Source: Ga0077553 sp038215275
GTDB lineage: Bacteria; Acidobacteriota; Terriglobia; Bryobacterales; Bryobacteraceae
Assembly: GCA_038215275.1 (NCBI GenBank)
Contig: JBBQRA010000214.1
Location: 1 to 10,234, forward strand
Length of the DNA stretch: 10,234 bases
Reading direction: 5' to 3'
The position numbers and the translations under genes were made by a program. Positions 1-6,953 of this stretch are shown piece after piece (position 1 is the stretch's first letter; each line of letters starts with the position of its first letter). Below the pieces are notes generated by a model that did no database searches, was not told the origin of the DNA, and saw only the letters and a program-made list of their open reading frames with translations.

Positions 1-126
1 CTCCGCAAGTTGATGGGCGAAACCAAGTACGCAAACTACCTGAAGTCGAACTCGGAGAATATCGAGTCGGTAGAGAGGCACTTGGTGCGGTATCGTTCCG
101 ACTTCAGTTACATAGCAGCGCAGTAG
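1..126 (+). CDS. C-terminal end of an unrecognised protein (5' truncated by the window edge)
   Basis: Frame 1 is open from the first base to a TAG at 124-126, giving 41 residues that end in YRSDFSYIAAQ. The segment is hydrophilic and rich in Lys, Arg, Glu and Asn, with a likely helical stretch (ENIESVERHLVRY) and no membrane segment. It is followed 10 bases later by a strong hairpin, and the next gene converges from the other strand; both fit a genuine gene end. Codon use is more mixed than in the neighbouring genes (ATA, AGG and GTA occur). I do not recognise the family and propose no function. An accidental open frame at the edge cannot be excluded. Confidence 0.5.
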   Translation, partial: LRKLMGETKYANYLKSNSENIESVERHLVRYRSDFSYIAAQ

Positions 127-136
127 GGGCATCGGT

Positions 137-169
137 TTGCAGACCGGCGGGATGTCCGCCGGTCTGCAA
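137..169. terminator. Hairpin between convergent genes, candidate bidirectional terminator
   Basis: Bases 137-150 (TTGCAGACCGGCGG) are exactly complementary to 156-169, forming a 14-bp GC-rich stem with the 5-base loop GATGT. It sits between the plus-strand stop at 126 and the minus-strand stop at 172, so it could serve both genes. Neither side has a U-run, so it is not a textbook intrinsic terminator. It may stop transcription by a U-less mechanism, or block RNA decay from the 3' end. Confidence 0.75.
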
Positions 170-171
170 CG

Positions 172-1638
172 TTACGTGTCCTGATACTGACGGCGGAGGC
201 GTTCGAGTTCGGTTTGCAGATCTTTTGTGATGCGCCCGGCGCCGGGGGAGCCATGCATGTTTCGGAGTTCGTTGGGGTCTTTGATGAGATCAAAGAGATC
301 CCAGACGTCGCCTTCGGCGTAGTAGTGGATGAGCTTGTGCGTCGCGGTGCGGACGCCGCGATGGGGGCCGATGCGGTGAGGCGTGAAGAACTGGAACGAG
401 GGATCGGCCATCGCCTCGCGGCCCTTGCCGGCGAGTTGCCAGGAGTTCTCGTAGTAGGAGTAATAGACGGATTTGCGCCAATCGGGGGGCGGCGGCCCAG
501 TGAGAACCGGGCGGAGACTTTGGCCCTGCATAGAGGCGGGCCGGGCGACGTTGGCGTAGTCGAGGATGGTGGGCGCCAGGTCGATGTTCATGGCCATGGC
601 GGGCGTGACTTGGCCGGCGGGTGCGCCCGGGGCTTTGATAATGAGGGGAACGCGGAGGGAGGGTTCGTACATGAAGCGCTTGTCGTACCAGCCGTGGTCG
701 CCAACGAAGAAGCCGTTGTCGGAGGTGTAGATGAGGAGCGTGTCGTTCGTGAGTTTTTGTTCGTCGAGGTAGGCGAGCACGCGGCCGAGGTTATCATCGA
801 CGGCGGCGATGGCTCCATAGTAGTCCTTGACGAAGCGCTGGTAGAGCCAGCGCTTTTTGGCGGCGGGGGCGAGGTTGGTGGGGAGGTCCGGGTAGTCGCC
901 GGCGATAGAGACGTCAAAGCGCATGTCCTCGGCTTCGGCGGCGACTTTGCGGGTCTGGTAGTCGTCGTCGAAGGTGGGGGGGAGGGGGATTTCGATGTTG
1001 TCGTAGAGGTGGGCGAAGCGGGGCGGGGGGAGGAAGGGGCGGTGGGGCGCTTTGTGCTGGTAGACGAGGCACCACGGTTGGGCGGAGGGCTGGCGGAGGA
1101 ATTCGAGGGCGAAATCGGTGGTGAGGTCCGTGGCGTAGCCAGCGTACTTTTTGCGCACGCCGTTTTCGATGAATTCGGGGTCGAAGTAGAGGCCTTGGCC
1201 AGGGAGGATGCGCCAGGTATCGAAGCCGACGGGGTCGTGGGAGAGATGCCACTTGCCGACGATGCCGGTGCGGTAGCCGGCGGCTTGGAGGGCTTGGGGA
1301 TAGGTGACGAGCGAGCGGTTGATGTTTTCGACTTGCCCCTTCATTTCCGAATTGCCGCGGATGCCGTGTAGGTGGGAGTAACAGCCGGTGAGGACGGTGG
1401 CGCGGGAGGGGGCGCAGAGCGAGTTGGTGACAAAGGCGTTCTCGAAGCGGACGCCTTCGCGCGCGAGGCGATCGATGTTCGGGGTTTTGACGAGCGGGTT
1501 GCCGTAGCAGCCAACGTGGGTGGCGGCATGGTCGTCGGTCATGATGAACAGGATGTTCGGGCGGGGTGCGGGGCGGGTACAAGCGACGGTCGAGCCGAGG
1601 GTGGCGAGCAGAAAGTCACGGCGATTGGGCCGGCTCAC
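172..1638 (-). CDS. Exported arylsulfatase-type sulfatase (S1 family, formylglycine-dependent)
   Basis: This 488-residue protein should hydrolyse sulfate esters in the periplasm or at the cell surface. It starts with a twin-arginine-like signal (RRDFLL, residues 6-11) and a hydrophobic stretch to Cys20, which might act as a weak lipobox (TVAC). The mature part begins with the metal-binding segment MTDDH (33-37). The sulfatase signature CAPSR (75-79) places the formylglycine precursor at Cys75, followed by TG (84-85). GKWH (128-131), HRPF (199-202), SDNG (306-309) and Lys320 complete the expected active site. Family knowledge points to S1 enzymes resembling N-acetylglucosamine-6-sulfatase or mucin-desulfating sulfatase, with a DUF4976-like C-terminus; the substrate is not determined. 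The start is GTG, overlapping the upstream stop by 4 bases and preceded by a good Shine-Dalgarno. It is the last gene of the operon. No formylglycine-generating enzyme is encoded in the window. Confidence 0.93.
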   Translation of the reverse strand: MSRPNRRDFLLATLGSTVACTRPAPRPNILFIMTDDHAATHVGCYGNPLVKTPNIDRLAREGVRFENAFVTNSLCAPSRATVLTGCYSHLHGIRGNSEMKGQVENINRSLVTYPQALQAAGYRTGIVGKWHLSHDPVGFDTWRILPGQGLYFDPEFIENGVRKKYAGYATDLTTDFALEFLRQPSAQPWCLVYQHKAPHRPFLPPPRFAHLYDNIEIPLPPTFDDDYQTRKVAAEAEDMRFDVSIAGDYPDLPTNLAPAAKKRWLYQRFVKDYYGAIAAVDDNLGRVLAYLDEQKLTNDTLLIYTSDNGFFVGDHGWYDKRFMYEPSLRVPLIIKAPGAPAGQVTPAMAMNIDLAPTILDYANVARPASMQGQSLRPVLTGPPPPDWRKSVYYSYYENSWQLAGKGREAMADPSFQFFTPHRIGPHRGVRTATHKLIHYYAEGDVWDLFDLIKDPNELRNMHGSPGAGRITKDLQTELERLRRQYQDT

Positions 1639-2801
1639 GCAAAGATCTCCCGGAGGCGGCGGGCGACGATACGCTCTTCGCCGGGTTCATTCATGAGGAA
1701 AGTGAGTTCAATGCCCTTGCCGCCGGGGCCAGGTAGGGTGGCGATGCGGGGTTCGCCGTCGAGGAGACGATTAGCAACATCGGCCGTGGAGAGCGCGCGG
1801 CTGGATTCGTTCCAGGTTGCGATGACACGGTGGACGCGGCGGCCGCGTTCGAACGGGGCCTTTTCGACATGGAGCTTGGCCTTACGGAGTTCGGCCATGA
1901 CGTGATTGGCTTGGCGCTCATATTCTCGATCGAGGGCGGCGAAATCGAGTTTGGAGTACTTTTCAAGGGCGGCAAGGAGGCCGATCATCTCTTCTTTGTT
2001 GACCTTCATGCCGCGGCCTTGGGAATCGGAGTGGGGGCTGGAGTTGAGCCAAGCGGCGTCGAGCAGATCCTTGCGGCCGGCAAGGACGCCGGTGCTTTGG
2101 GGGCCGCGGACGTGTTTGCCGCCGCTGAAAGCGAGCATGTCGACGCCGGTGGCGGCGACGCGCGGAATGTTGTCCCAACTGGGGAGGAGGTTGGCAGCGT
2201 CGACGAGGACGGGGATACCGGCTTTCTTGGCGAGCGCGACGCATTCGGGGAGAGGGACTGGCGTTTCCCACGCCCAGTCACCGCGGGTGCCGCCGAGGAA
2301 GTAGATCATGGCGACGTTGGGAGTGAGGGCGTTGACGAAGGCGTCGCGGCTATCGACTTCTACGATGCGGACGCCGGCGCTGCGGACGGCGTGGTCGTAG
2401 CCGTTGCGGTGGGGTTTTTGGATGAGGACTTCGGTCTTCATGCCGGTGAGGTCGGGGAGGCGCCGGACTTTGGCGGTGTCGGAGCCGGTGAGGCAGGCGT
2501 AGGTGCCGAGGGCGATGGCGCCGGCGGTGCCGGAGGTGACGAGGGCGGATTCGGTGCCGCACAGTTTGGCCAGGCGCTCGCCGACGGCGTCTTTGACTTC
2601 GGCGAGGACGGCGAAATCCTTGGCTGCTTCGGCCATGATGGATTGGATTTCAGGCCACATGCGGGAGGCGCCGACGGTGGTGACCGGGCCTTGGAAATTG
2701 AGAACGGGGCGGATGCCAAGATCGGCGTAGGGGTTGCGGGGTTTGGCGGCGGCGACGCCCATGGCGGAGAGGAGGGGGAAGAACCAACGGCGCTGGATCA
2801 T
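1635..2801 (-). CDS. Exported PLP-dependent enzyme of the SelA/DgaE-like fold-type I family
   Basis: The 388-residue product belongs to the aminotransferase class V-like group that includes selenocysteine synthase SelA and D-glucosaminate-6-phosphate ammonia-lyase DgaE. Visible PLP features are SGTAG (90-94) for the phosphate, Asp201 in DAAN for the pyridine nitrogen, and Lys229 in SGGKHVRGP as the Schiff-base lysine. RGMKVNKEE (263-271) is a further SelA/DgaE-type motif. The N-terminus MIQRRWFFPLLSAMGVAAA looks like a signal peptide with a twin-arginine start, which is unusual for a PLP enzyme. Met14 as start would remove the signal but has no Shine-Dalgarno; the chosen ATG has AGGA directly abutting it, so its own RBS is also weak. 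The gene starts 16 bases after the DUF1501 stop and overlaps the sulfatase by 4 bases. Substrate and reaction are unknown; a lyase or racemase acting on an amino sugar or amino acid is possible. It is unlikely to be true SelA. Confidence 0.88.
   Translation of the reverse strand: MIQRRWFFPLLSAMGVAAAKPRNPYADLGIRPVLNFQGPVTTVGASRMWPEIQSIMAEAAKDFAVLAEVKDAVGERLAKLCGTESALVTSGTAGAIALGTYACLTGSDTAKVRRLPDLTGMKTEVLIQKPHRNGYDHAVRSAGVRIVEVDSRDAFVNALTPNVAMIYFLGGTRGDWAWETPVPLPECVALAKKAGIPVLVDAANLLPSWDNIPRVAATGVDMLAFSGGKHVRGPQSTGVLAGRKDLLDAAWLNSSPHSDSQGRGMKVNKEEMIGLLAALEKYSKLDFAALDREYERQANHVMAELRKAKLHVEKAPFERGRRVHRVIATWNESSRALSTADVANRLLDGEPRIATLPGPGGKGIELTFLMNEPGEERIVARRLREIFA
1647..1651 (-). promoter_or_regulatory. 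Shine-Dalgarno GGGAG for the GTG-started sulfatase
   Basis: On the minus strand GGGAG lies 8 bases before the GTG at 1638-1636, inside the end of the upstream PLP-enzyme gene. It supports the GTG start and the GTGA stop/start overlap, implying translational coupling of the two genes. Confidence 0.65.
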
Positions 2802-2817
2802 TCCTGCATCTTATCGC

Positions 2818-4209
2818 CTAGGCGAGGAGGGAGTGGAGGACATGGCCGTGGACGTCGGTGAGGCGGCGGTTGAGGCCGTTGTGATACCAGGTGAGTTTTT
2901 CGTGGTTCAGGCCGAGGAGATGGAGGACGGTGGCCCAGAAGTCATAGACTGTGGTTGGGTTCTCGGCGACACGGCGGCCGAAGTCGTCGGTGGCTCCCCA
3001 CGAGGCGGCCTTCTTCACGCCGGCGCCTAACATCCAGACGGTGTAGGCGTCGGGGTTGTGGTCGCGGCCGAGGGTTCCTTCCTGGTGGGTGGGCATGCGG
3101 CCGAATTCGGTGGTCCACAGGACGAGGGTGTCGTCGAGAAGGCCGCGGGCAGCTAGATCCTGGATGAGGCCGGCGGTGGGCTGGTCGAGGATGGGAAGGT
3201 GGCGGTCGTAGTCGGCTTGGAGGGTCTTGTGAGCGTCCCAGTTGAGGAGGCCGTCGACGCCGGAGGCTCGGGAGGCGCAGTAGAGCTGGACGTAGCGGAC
3301 GCCACGCTCAACGAGACGGCGCGCCAGGAGGCAGTTGCGGGCATAGGCGGCGAGGAGCGGATTGGTGTGGTTGGCGCCGTAAAGGTCGAGCGTCGCTTTC
3401 GATTCGCTGGCGAGGTCGGCAACCTCCGGGGCAGAGAGTTGCATGCGGGCCGCGAGCGCGTAGGAGGCGATGCGGGCTTGCAGTTCGGTGTCGCCGGGGT
3501 GAAGGGCGGCGTGGCGGGTGTTGAGGAAGTGCGAGAAGTCGCGGGTGGCCTGGTCGGTTTCGGGGGAGACTCCGACCGGGCGAAGCAGGTTGCGGATGGG
3601 GTTGGCGGCGTTGAAGGCGACGCCCTGGTGTTCGGCAGGGAGGAAGCCGGAGGTCCAATTGGCGGGTCCGGAGGGCGGAATGCCGCGGACGTCGGGGATA
3701 GCGACGTAGGCGGGGAGGTTGTCGCTTTCGGCGCCGAGGGCGTAGCTGAGCCAGGCGCCTGCGGAAGGGAAACCCTCGAAAACGAACCCGGTGTTCATGG
3801 CGACGCAGGCGGGACCGTGGGTGTTGGAGCGCGAGCTCATCGAATGGACGAACGCCATGCTGTCGACGTGGCGGGCGAGGTGGGGAAGCTTGGTGGTGAT
3901 GCGCTTGCCCGACTGGCCGGCGGGAGCGAAGGCCCAGGGGCTGCGCATGAGGTTGCCGTTGGCCCCTTGAAACGTGACGTCCTTGTCGCCGCCGGGCATG
4001 GGCTGGCCGCTGCGCTTTTCGAGTTCGGGCTTGTAGTCGAAGGTATCGAGATGGGAGACGCCGCCGGGGCAGAAGATCTGAATGACGCGTTTGGCTTTGG
4101 GGGTGAAGTGGGGCTGCTTAGCGGCGCCGGAGAGGAGGTCGGCGGCGGCGATGGCGCCGAGGCCGGTGAGGAAGCTGCGGCGGTGGAGGGCGTGGCTGTT
4201 AATAGACAT
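2818..4209 (-). CDS. DUF1501 family protein, Tat-exported
   Basis: This 463-residue protein is a full-length DUF1501 member. A twin-arginine signal is clear: HRRSFLTGLGAIAAADLLSG (residues 9-28). Family-type motifs follow in order: FCPGGVSHLDTFDYKP (46-61), THGPA (130-134), NWDAH (323-327), TEFGR (367-371), GRDHNPDAYT (381-390), TDDFG (407-411) and a C-terminal GLNHEKLTW (433-441) with LTDVHG (450-455). Family members are distantly related to the alkaline phosphatase/sulfatase superfamily, and Asp55, Asp325, His327, Glu368, Asp383 and His384 are candidate metal or catalytic residues (inference). Its biochemical function is unknown. DUF1501 genes habitually follow DUF1549/DUF1553 genes in Planctomycetota and Acidobacteriota, as here, where the start overlaps the upstream gene by 11 bases. 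The Shine-Dalgarno is weak, so expression may depend on coupling. It probably works in the periplasm with the cytochrome-like partner. Confidence 0.93.
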   Translation of the reverse strand: MSINSHALHRRSFLTGLGAIAAADLLSGAAKQPHFTPKAKRVIQIFCPGGVSHLDTFDYKPELEKRSGQPMPGGDKDVTFQGANGNLMRSPWAFAPAGQSGKRITTKLPHLARHVDSMAFVHSMSSRSNTHGPACVAMNTGFVFEGFPSAGAWLSYALGAESDNLPAYVAIPDVRGIPPSGPANWTSGFLPAEHQGVAFNAANPIRNLLRPVGVSPETDQATRDFSHFLNTRHAALHPGDTELQARIASYALAARMQLSAPEVADLASESKATLDLYGANHTNPLLAAYARNCLLARRLVERGVRYVQLYCASRASGVDGLLNWDAHKTLQADYDRHLPILDQPTAGLIQDLAARGLLDDTLVLWTTEFGRMPTHQEGTLGRDHNPDAYTVWMLGAGVKKAASWGATDDFGRRVAENPTTVYDFWATVLHLLGLNHEKLTWYHNGLNRRLTDVHGHVLHSLLA

Positions 4210-6892
4210 AGAGGAACTCGTTGGTATTGAAGAGAGCCCGAGCGAAATGGGAGAAGCCGTGTTTCGTGATCAGTTCTTGCGATTGAGTAAGTTCAGCGGG
4301 CTCCGGAGGGCGGCCGTAAGTTAGTAAGAAGGCCTGCCGGATGCGCTCGCTGGCCGGTGAAGCGGCGAGACGTTTTTCGAAGGCTTTCGCCATGTCGAGG
4401 GTGAAGCTGTGGTTGAGGAGTGACAGGGCTTGCAGGGGTGAGGTGGTGGAGACGCGGCGAGGCTCTGGGAGAGAGGAGTCCGGGCAGTCGAAGACAGTAA
4501 GCAGTTCGGTGGAAATGGAGCGGGCGGATTCGGCGTAGACGGCGCGGCGGTAGGTTTCGGGGCCGAAGTTATCGAGGGGGAAGTAAGTGGCGACATTATC
4601 GACCGTGTACTTATACAAGCGGAAGCTGGGGCCGCCGCGTTCGGGGTTCAGGACTCCGGCGACATGCAGCAGCGAGTCGCGGAGGGATTCGGCCTGGAGG
4701 CGTTGGGGAGGGAAGCGCCAGAGGAGGCGGGAGTCGGCATCGACGCGTGCGGCGGCCGGGTGGAAGGCGCTCGATTGCTGGTAGGCGGCCGAGAGGAGGA
4801 TCTCCTTATGGAGCGGTTTAAGGCGCCAACCGTGGGCGAGGAGGCGCTGGGCGAGATGGTCGAGGAGGGCGGGGTGGGAGGGGCGTTCGCCGTTGTAGCC
4901 GAAGTCGGAGGGTGTGGCGACGAGGCCACGACCGAAGTGGTAGTGCCAGAGGCGATTGGCGATGACGCGGGGTGTGAGGGGATTACGGTCGTCGGCGAGC
5001 CAGCGGGCGAACTGGAGACGGGCTTCGCTTTCGGGGGCGTCTGCGGGGACCGTGAAGCTGGCGTGAGAAAGCGTAGAGAGGCTGGCCGGAGGGACGGGAT
5101 TGCCCCGCTGCATGACGCTGCCGCCTTTGAGGAGATAGACGGGGTCGGCGGGTTGTTTGAAGACCCCGGCGTAGGCCAGGGGGAGAGCGGGGATTTGTTT
5201 GAGTTGCGCCTCCGCGGCTTGGAGCTGCGCTTCGGTGGATTCGAAGACAGCGCGGTCGGCCGGGTTGAGGGCTTCGAGGGTGATGAGGCGGTCGAGGTCG
5301 GGCTGGCGGTGGGGGAGGCGGTTGTGTTGGGAGGCGACGGGGGTCCAGGATCGGCCGTCGAGGGAGAGTTCGATTTGATAGTTGGCGACGGTGTTCTGTT
5401 GGAAGCGGCCTTGGAAGGCGCGGGCACGGTCGGTGGACCACGCTAGCTTCTGGGTGAGCCTAGGGGCGGGGAGTTCAAGGGTGATGAAGGCGGGGCCGGC
5501 GCCTTCGGGGAACCAGCGTTTGTCGAAGCTGTTGTCGTTCAGGTGGCGGGGGTGATAGGCGTCGGGGTTGCCGTCGGCGACGCGGGTGGAGGAGACGGTG
5601 AGGCGCGCGGCGGGGGCTAGGTTGCTCCCGTCGGTGGCGAAGAGTTCGAGTTCGTCGAGGCCGCCAGGGAAGCTTTGAGGAGCCGAGAAGCGGACGAAGC
5701 GAGCTTGGGTGGGCGGCCAGGATTCTTCGGCGCCGAAGGGGGAGACGGGCGGGCGGTGGCGGGCGCGGAGGACCGCTTCAGCGGGGGCGCGGTTCGGGTT
5801 GGTTAACTCGGTGAGTTTGGTGAGGCGCTCCTTAGCGGATTTGATCTGCTGCTCGAGCGGGGAGGCCAGCTTCTCGCGGTCGGCGCGCGCTTCGGGGGTG
5901 GCGACAGGCCGGTCGCCATGAGTCACGCCGTTGAAGATGGCGGCGAGGCGATAGTAATCAAGTTGTTGGATGGGATCGAATTTGTGATCGTGGCAGCGGG
6001 CGCAGTTGACCGTGAGGCCGAGGAATGAGGAAGCGGTGGCGTTAACGATGTCGTCAAGGTCGTCGGCGCGCTGTTGGCGGGTGGCGGCGAGGTTGGAGTT
6101 GCCAACCGTGTCATGGGGGCCGGCGACGAGGAAGCCAGTGGCGACTTCAACGTTGGGGTCGCCGGGGGCGAGGAGGTCGCCGGCGACTTGTTCCATCATG
6201 AAGCGATTGAAGGGGAGGTCTTGATTGAGAGCACGGATGACGTAGTCGCGAAAGCGCCACGCGTTGGGCCGAATGTGGTTTTGCTCGTAGCCGTGAGACT
6301 CGCCGTAGCGAATGACGTCAAGCCAGTGGCGGCCCCAGCGCTCGCCGTAGGCTGGGGAGGCAAGGAGGCGGTCGATGAGTTTCTCGTAGGCGTTGGGAGC
6401 GGGGTCGTCGAGGAACGTGGCGATCTCGGCGGGCGTGGGAGGGAGACCGGTCAGGTCGAAGGTAGCGCGGCGGATGAGCGTGCGGGGGTCGGCGGGTGTT
6501 GAGAATGCCAGGCCCTTGGCACGCAGGGCGGCTTGGAGGTGGGAGTCGATCGTGCCGCCGGGATTCGAGAGGGGCTGGAGGGACCAGAAGGAGGACGTGG
6601 CGCGGGGGCGGACGGCGAGGGTGGTTTCCCAAGGGGCGCCGGCTTCGATCCATTGTTTGATGGTGACGCGTTCGTCGAGGGGGAGACCGCCACCGGGGGG
6701 CATCTCGCCGCGCTCGACGCGGGCGAGGAGTTTGGCGGGTAGGACGGCGGCCGCCGTGGAGCGAGACGTAAGCGAGAGGTTGCCGAGACGCGTGGAATCG
6801 TTGTGGCAGGACAGGCAGCGGCGGGCGAGGATTTGCGGGGCGTCGGCGTAGGCGAGGGTGGCAAGGCCGAAGAGGAGGAGGAGAGGGCGCAT
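4199..6892 (-). CDS. PSCyt1-DUF1549-DUF1553 multidomain cytochrome-like secreted protein
   Basis: This 897-residue protein starts with a Sec-type signal (MRPLLLLFGLATLAYADA). Next comes a Planctomycete-cytochrome-C domain with CLSCH (residues 26-30) and the MPPGG motif (64-68), whose Met may be the distal haem ligand. A DUF1549 domain (about 113-320) ends in CARCHDHKFDP (297-307), a second CxxCH. A predicted coiled coil (335-363) leads into a beta-rich insert (about 395-525) that resembles a discoidin/F5-8 type C carbohydrate-binding fold (LELFATDGS, IELSLDGRSW). A second helical stretch (545-565) precedes the DUF1553 domain (about 620-890), with NPLTPRVIANRLW (637-649) and RRVSTTSPLQAL (812-823). 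The order is the usual one for the family. Function is unproven; a periplasmic redox or polymer-processing role with DUF1501 is commonly supposed. It is the first gene of the operon, with AGGG five bases before the ATG. Whether one or both CxxCH motifs bind haem is not decided by sequence. Confidence 0.93.
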   Translation of the reverse strand: MRPLLLLFGLATLAYADAPQILARRCLSCHNDSTRLGNLSLTSRSTAAAVLPAKLLARVERGEMPPGGGLPLDERVTIKQWIEAGAPWETTLAVRPRATSSFWSLQPLSNPGGTIDSHLQAALRAKGLAFSTPADPRTLIRRATFDLTGLPPTPAEIATFLDDPAPNAYEKLIDRLLASPAYGERWGRHWLDVIRYGESHGYEQNHIRPNAWRFRDYVIRALNQDLPFNRFMMEQVAGDLLAPGDPNVEVATGFLVAGPHDTVGNSNLAATRQQRADDLDDIVNATASSFLGLTVNCARCHDHKFDPIQQLDYYRLAAIFNGVTHGDRPVATPEARADREKLASPLEQQIKSAKERLTKLTELTNPNRAPAEAVLRARHRPPVSPFGAEESWPPTQARFVRFSAPQSFPGGLDELELFATDGSNLAPAARLTVSSTRVADGNPDAYHPRHLNDNSFDKRWFPEGAGPAFITLELPAPRLTQKLAWSTDRARAFQGRFQQNTVANYQIELSLDGRSWTPVASQHNRLPHRQPDLDRLITLEALNPADRAVFESTEAQLQAAEAQLKQIPALPLAYAGVFKQPADPVYLLKGGSVMQRGNPVPPASLSTLSHASFTVPADAPESEARLQFARWLADDRNPLTPRVIANRLWHYHFGRGLVATPSDFGYNGERPSHPALLDHLAQRLLAHGWRLKPLHKEILLSAAYQQSSAFHPAAARVDADSRLLWRFPPQRLQAESLRDSLLHVAGVLNPERGGPSFRLYKYTVDNVATYFPLDNFGPETYRRAVYAESARSISTELLTVFDCPDSSLPEPRRVSTTSPLQALSLLNHSFTLDMAKAFEKRLAASPASERIRQAFLLTYGRPPEPAELTQSQELITKHGFSHFARALFNTNEFLYVY

Positions 6893-6953
6893 GGCTGCCC
6901 TAAATTGTACGGGAATCTTATCGGTGTCATTGACCCTGATAAACTGAAATGTA
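6893..6953. promoter_or_regulatory. Divergent promoter region between the two operons
   Basis: These 61 bases separate the two divergent start codons and must hold both promoters. They are clearly AT-richer than the flanking genes. For the minus operon, TACAAT (minus strand, 6909-6904) is a good -10, and ATGACA (6930-6925) matches the -35 consensus at five of six bases, but the 15-base spacing is short. For the plus operon, TGATAAACT (6937-6945) looks like an extended -10, which would start RNA close to the ATG at 6954 and give a nearly leaderless message. No Shine-Dalgarno precedes that ATG. Promoter calls are weak; the region's role is inferred from position. Confidence 0.55.
6918..6942. 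promoter_or_regulatory. 25-bp imperfect palindrome, candidate operator
   Basis: The left arm TTATCGGTGTCA (6918-6929) and right arm TGACCCTGATAA (6931-6942) mirror each other around T6930. Ten of twelve pairs are complementary; the exceptions are G6923/T6937 and T6925/C6935. It overlaps the proposed plus-strand -10 and the proposed minus-strand -35, so a dimeric regulator bound here could control both operons at once. No regulator gene is in the window and I cannot assign a family to the site. Confidence 0.5.

Noticed and set aside
214..1371. Long plus-strand open frame (385 codons) opposite the sulfatase
   Set aside because: Its translation is a Gly/Val/Glu-rich string with no recognisable motif, as expected antisense to a GC-rich gene with strong codon bias; the minus strand encodes a complete sulfatase.
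1635..2801. Selenocysteine synthase (selA) as the identity of the PLP enzyme
   Set aside because: It has an export signal, lacks the longer N-terminal tRNA-binding part of SelA, and no selB or tRNA-Sec is nearby; a SelA-like relative is the better call.
2763..2801. Alternative start of the PLP enzyme at Met14 (removing the signal)
   Set aside because: No Shine-Dalgarno precedes Met14 and the sequence between both Met codons has signal-peptide character, though the first ATG also has poor RBS spacing, so some doubt remains.
1830..2861. Long plus-strand open frame (343 codons) opposite the PLP enzyme
   Set aside because: Low-complexity Gly/Ala/Asp composition; the minus strand has all PLP-enzyme motifs.
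3199..4230. Long plus-strand open frame opposite DUF1501
   Set aside because: Again Gly/Val/Glu-rich and without motifs; an antisense shadow of a well-supported gene.
4664..5446. Open frames on both strands within the DUF1553 gene (260 and 259 codons)
   Set aside because: Pro/Ser-rich or Gly/Glu-rich translations with no family features; they lie entirely within the 897-residue gene.
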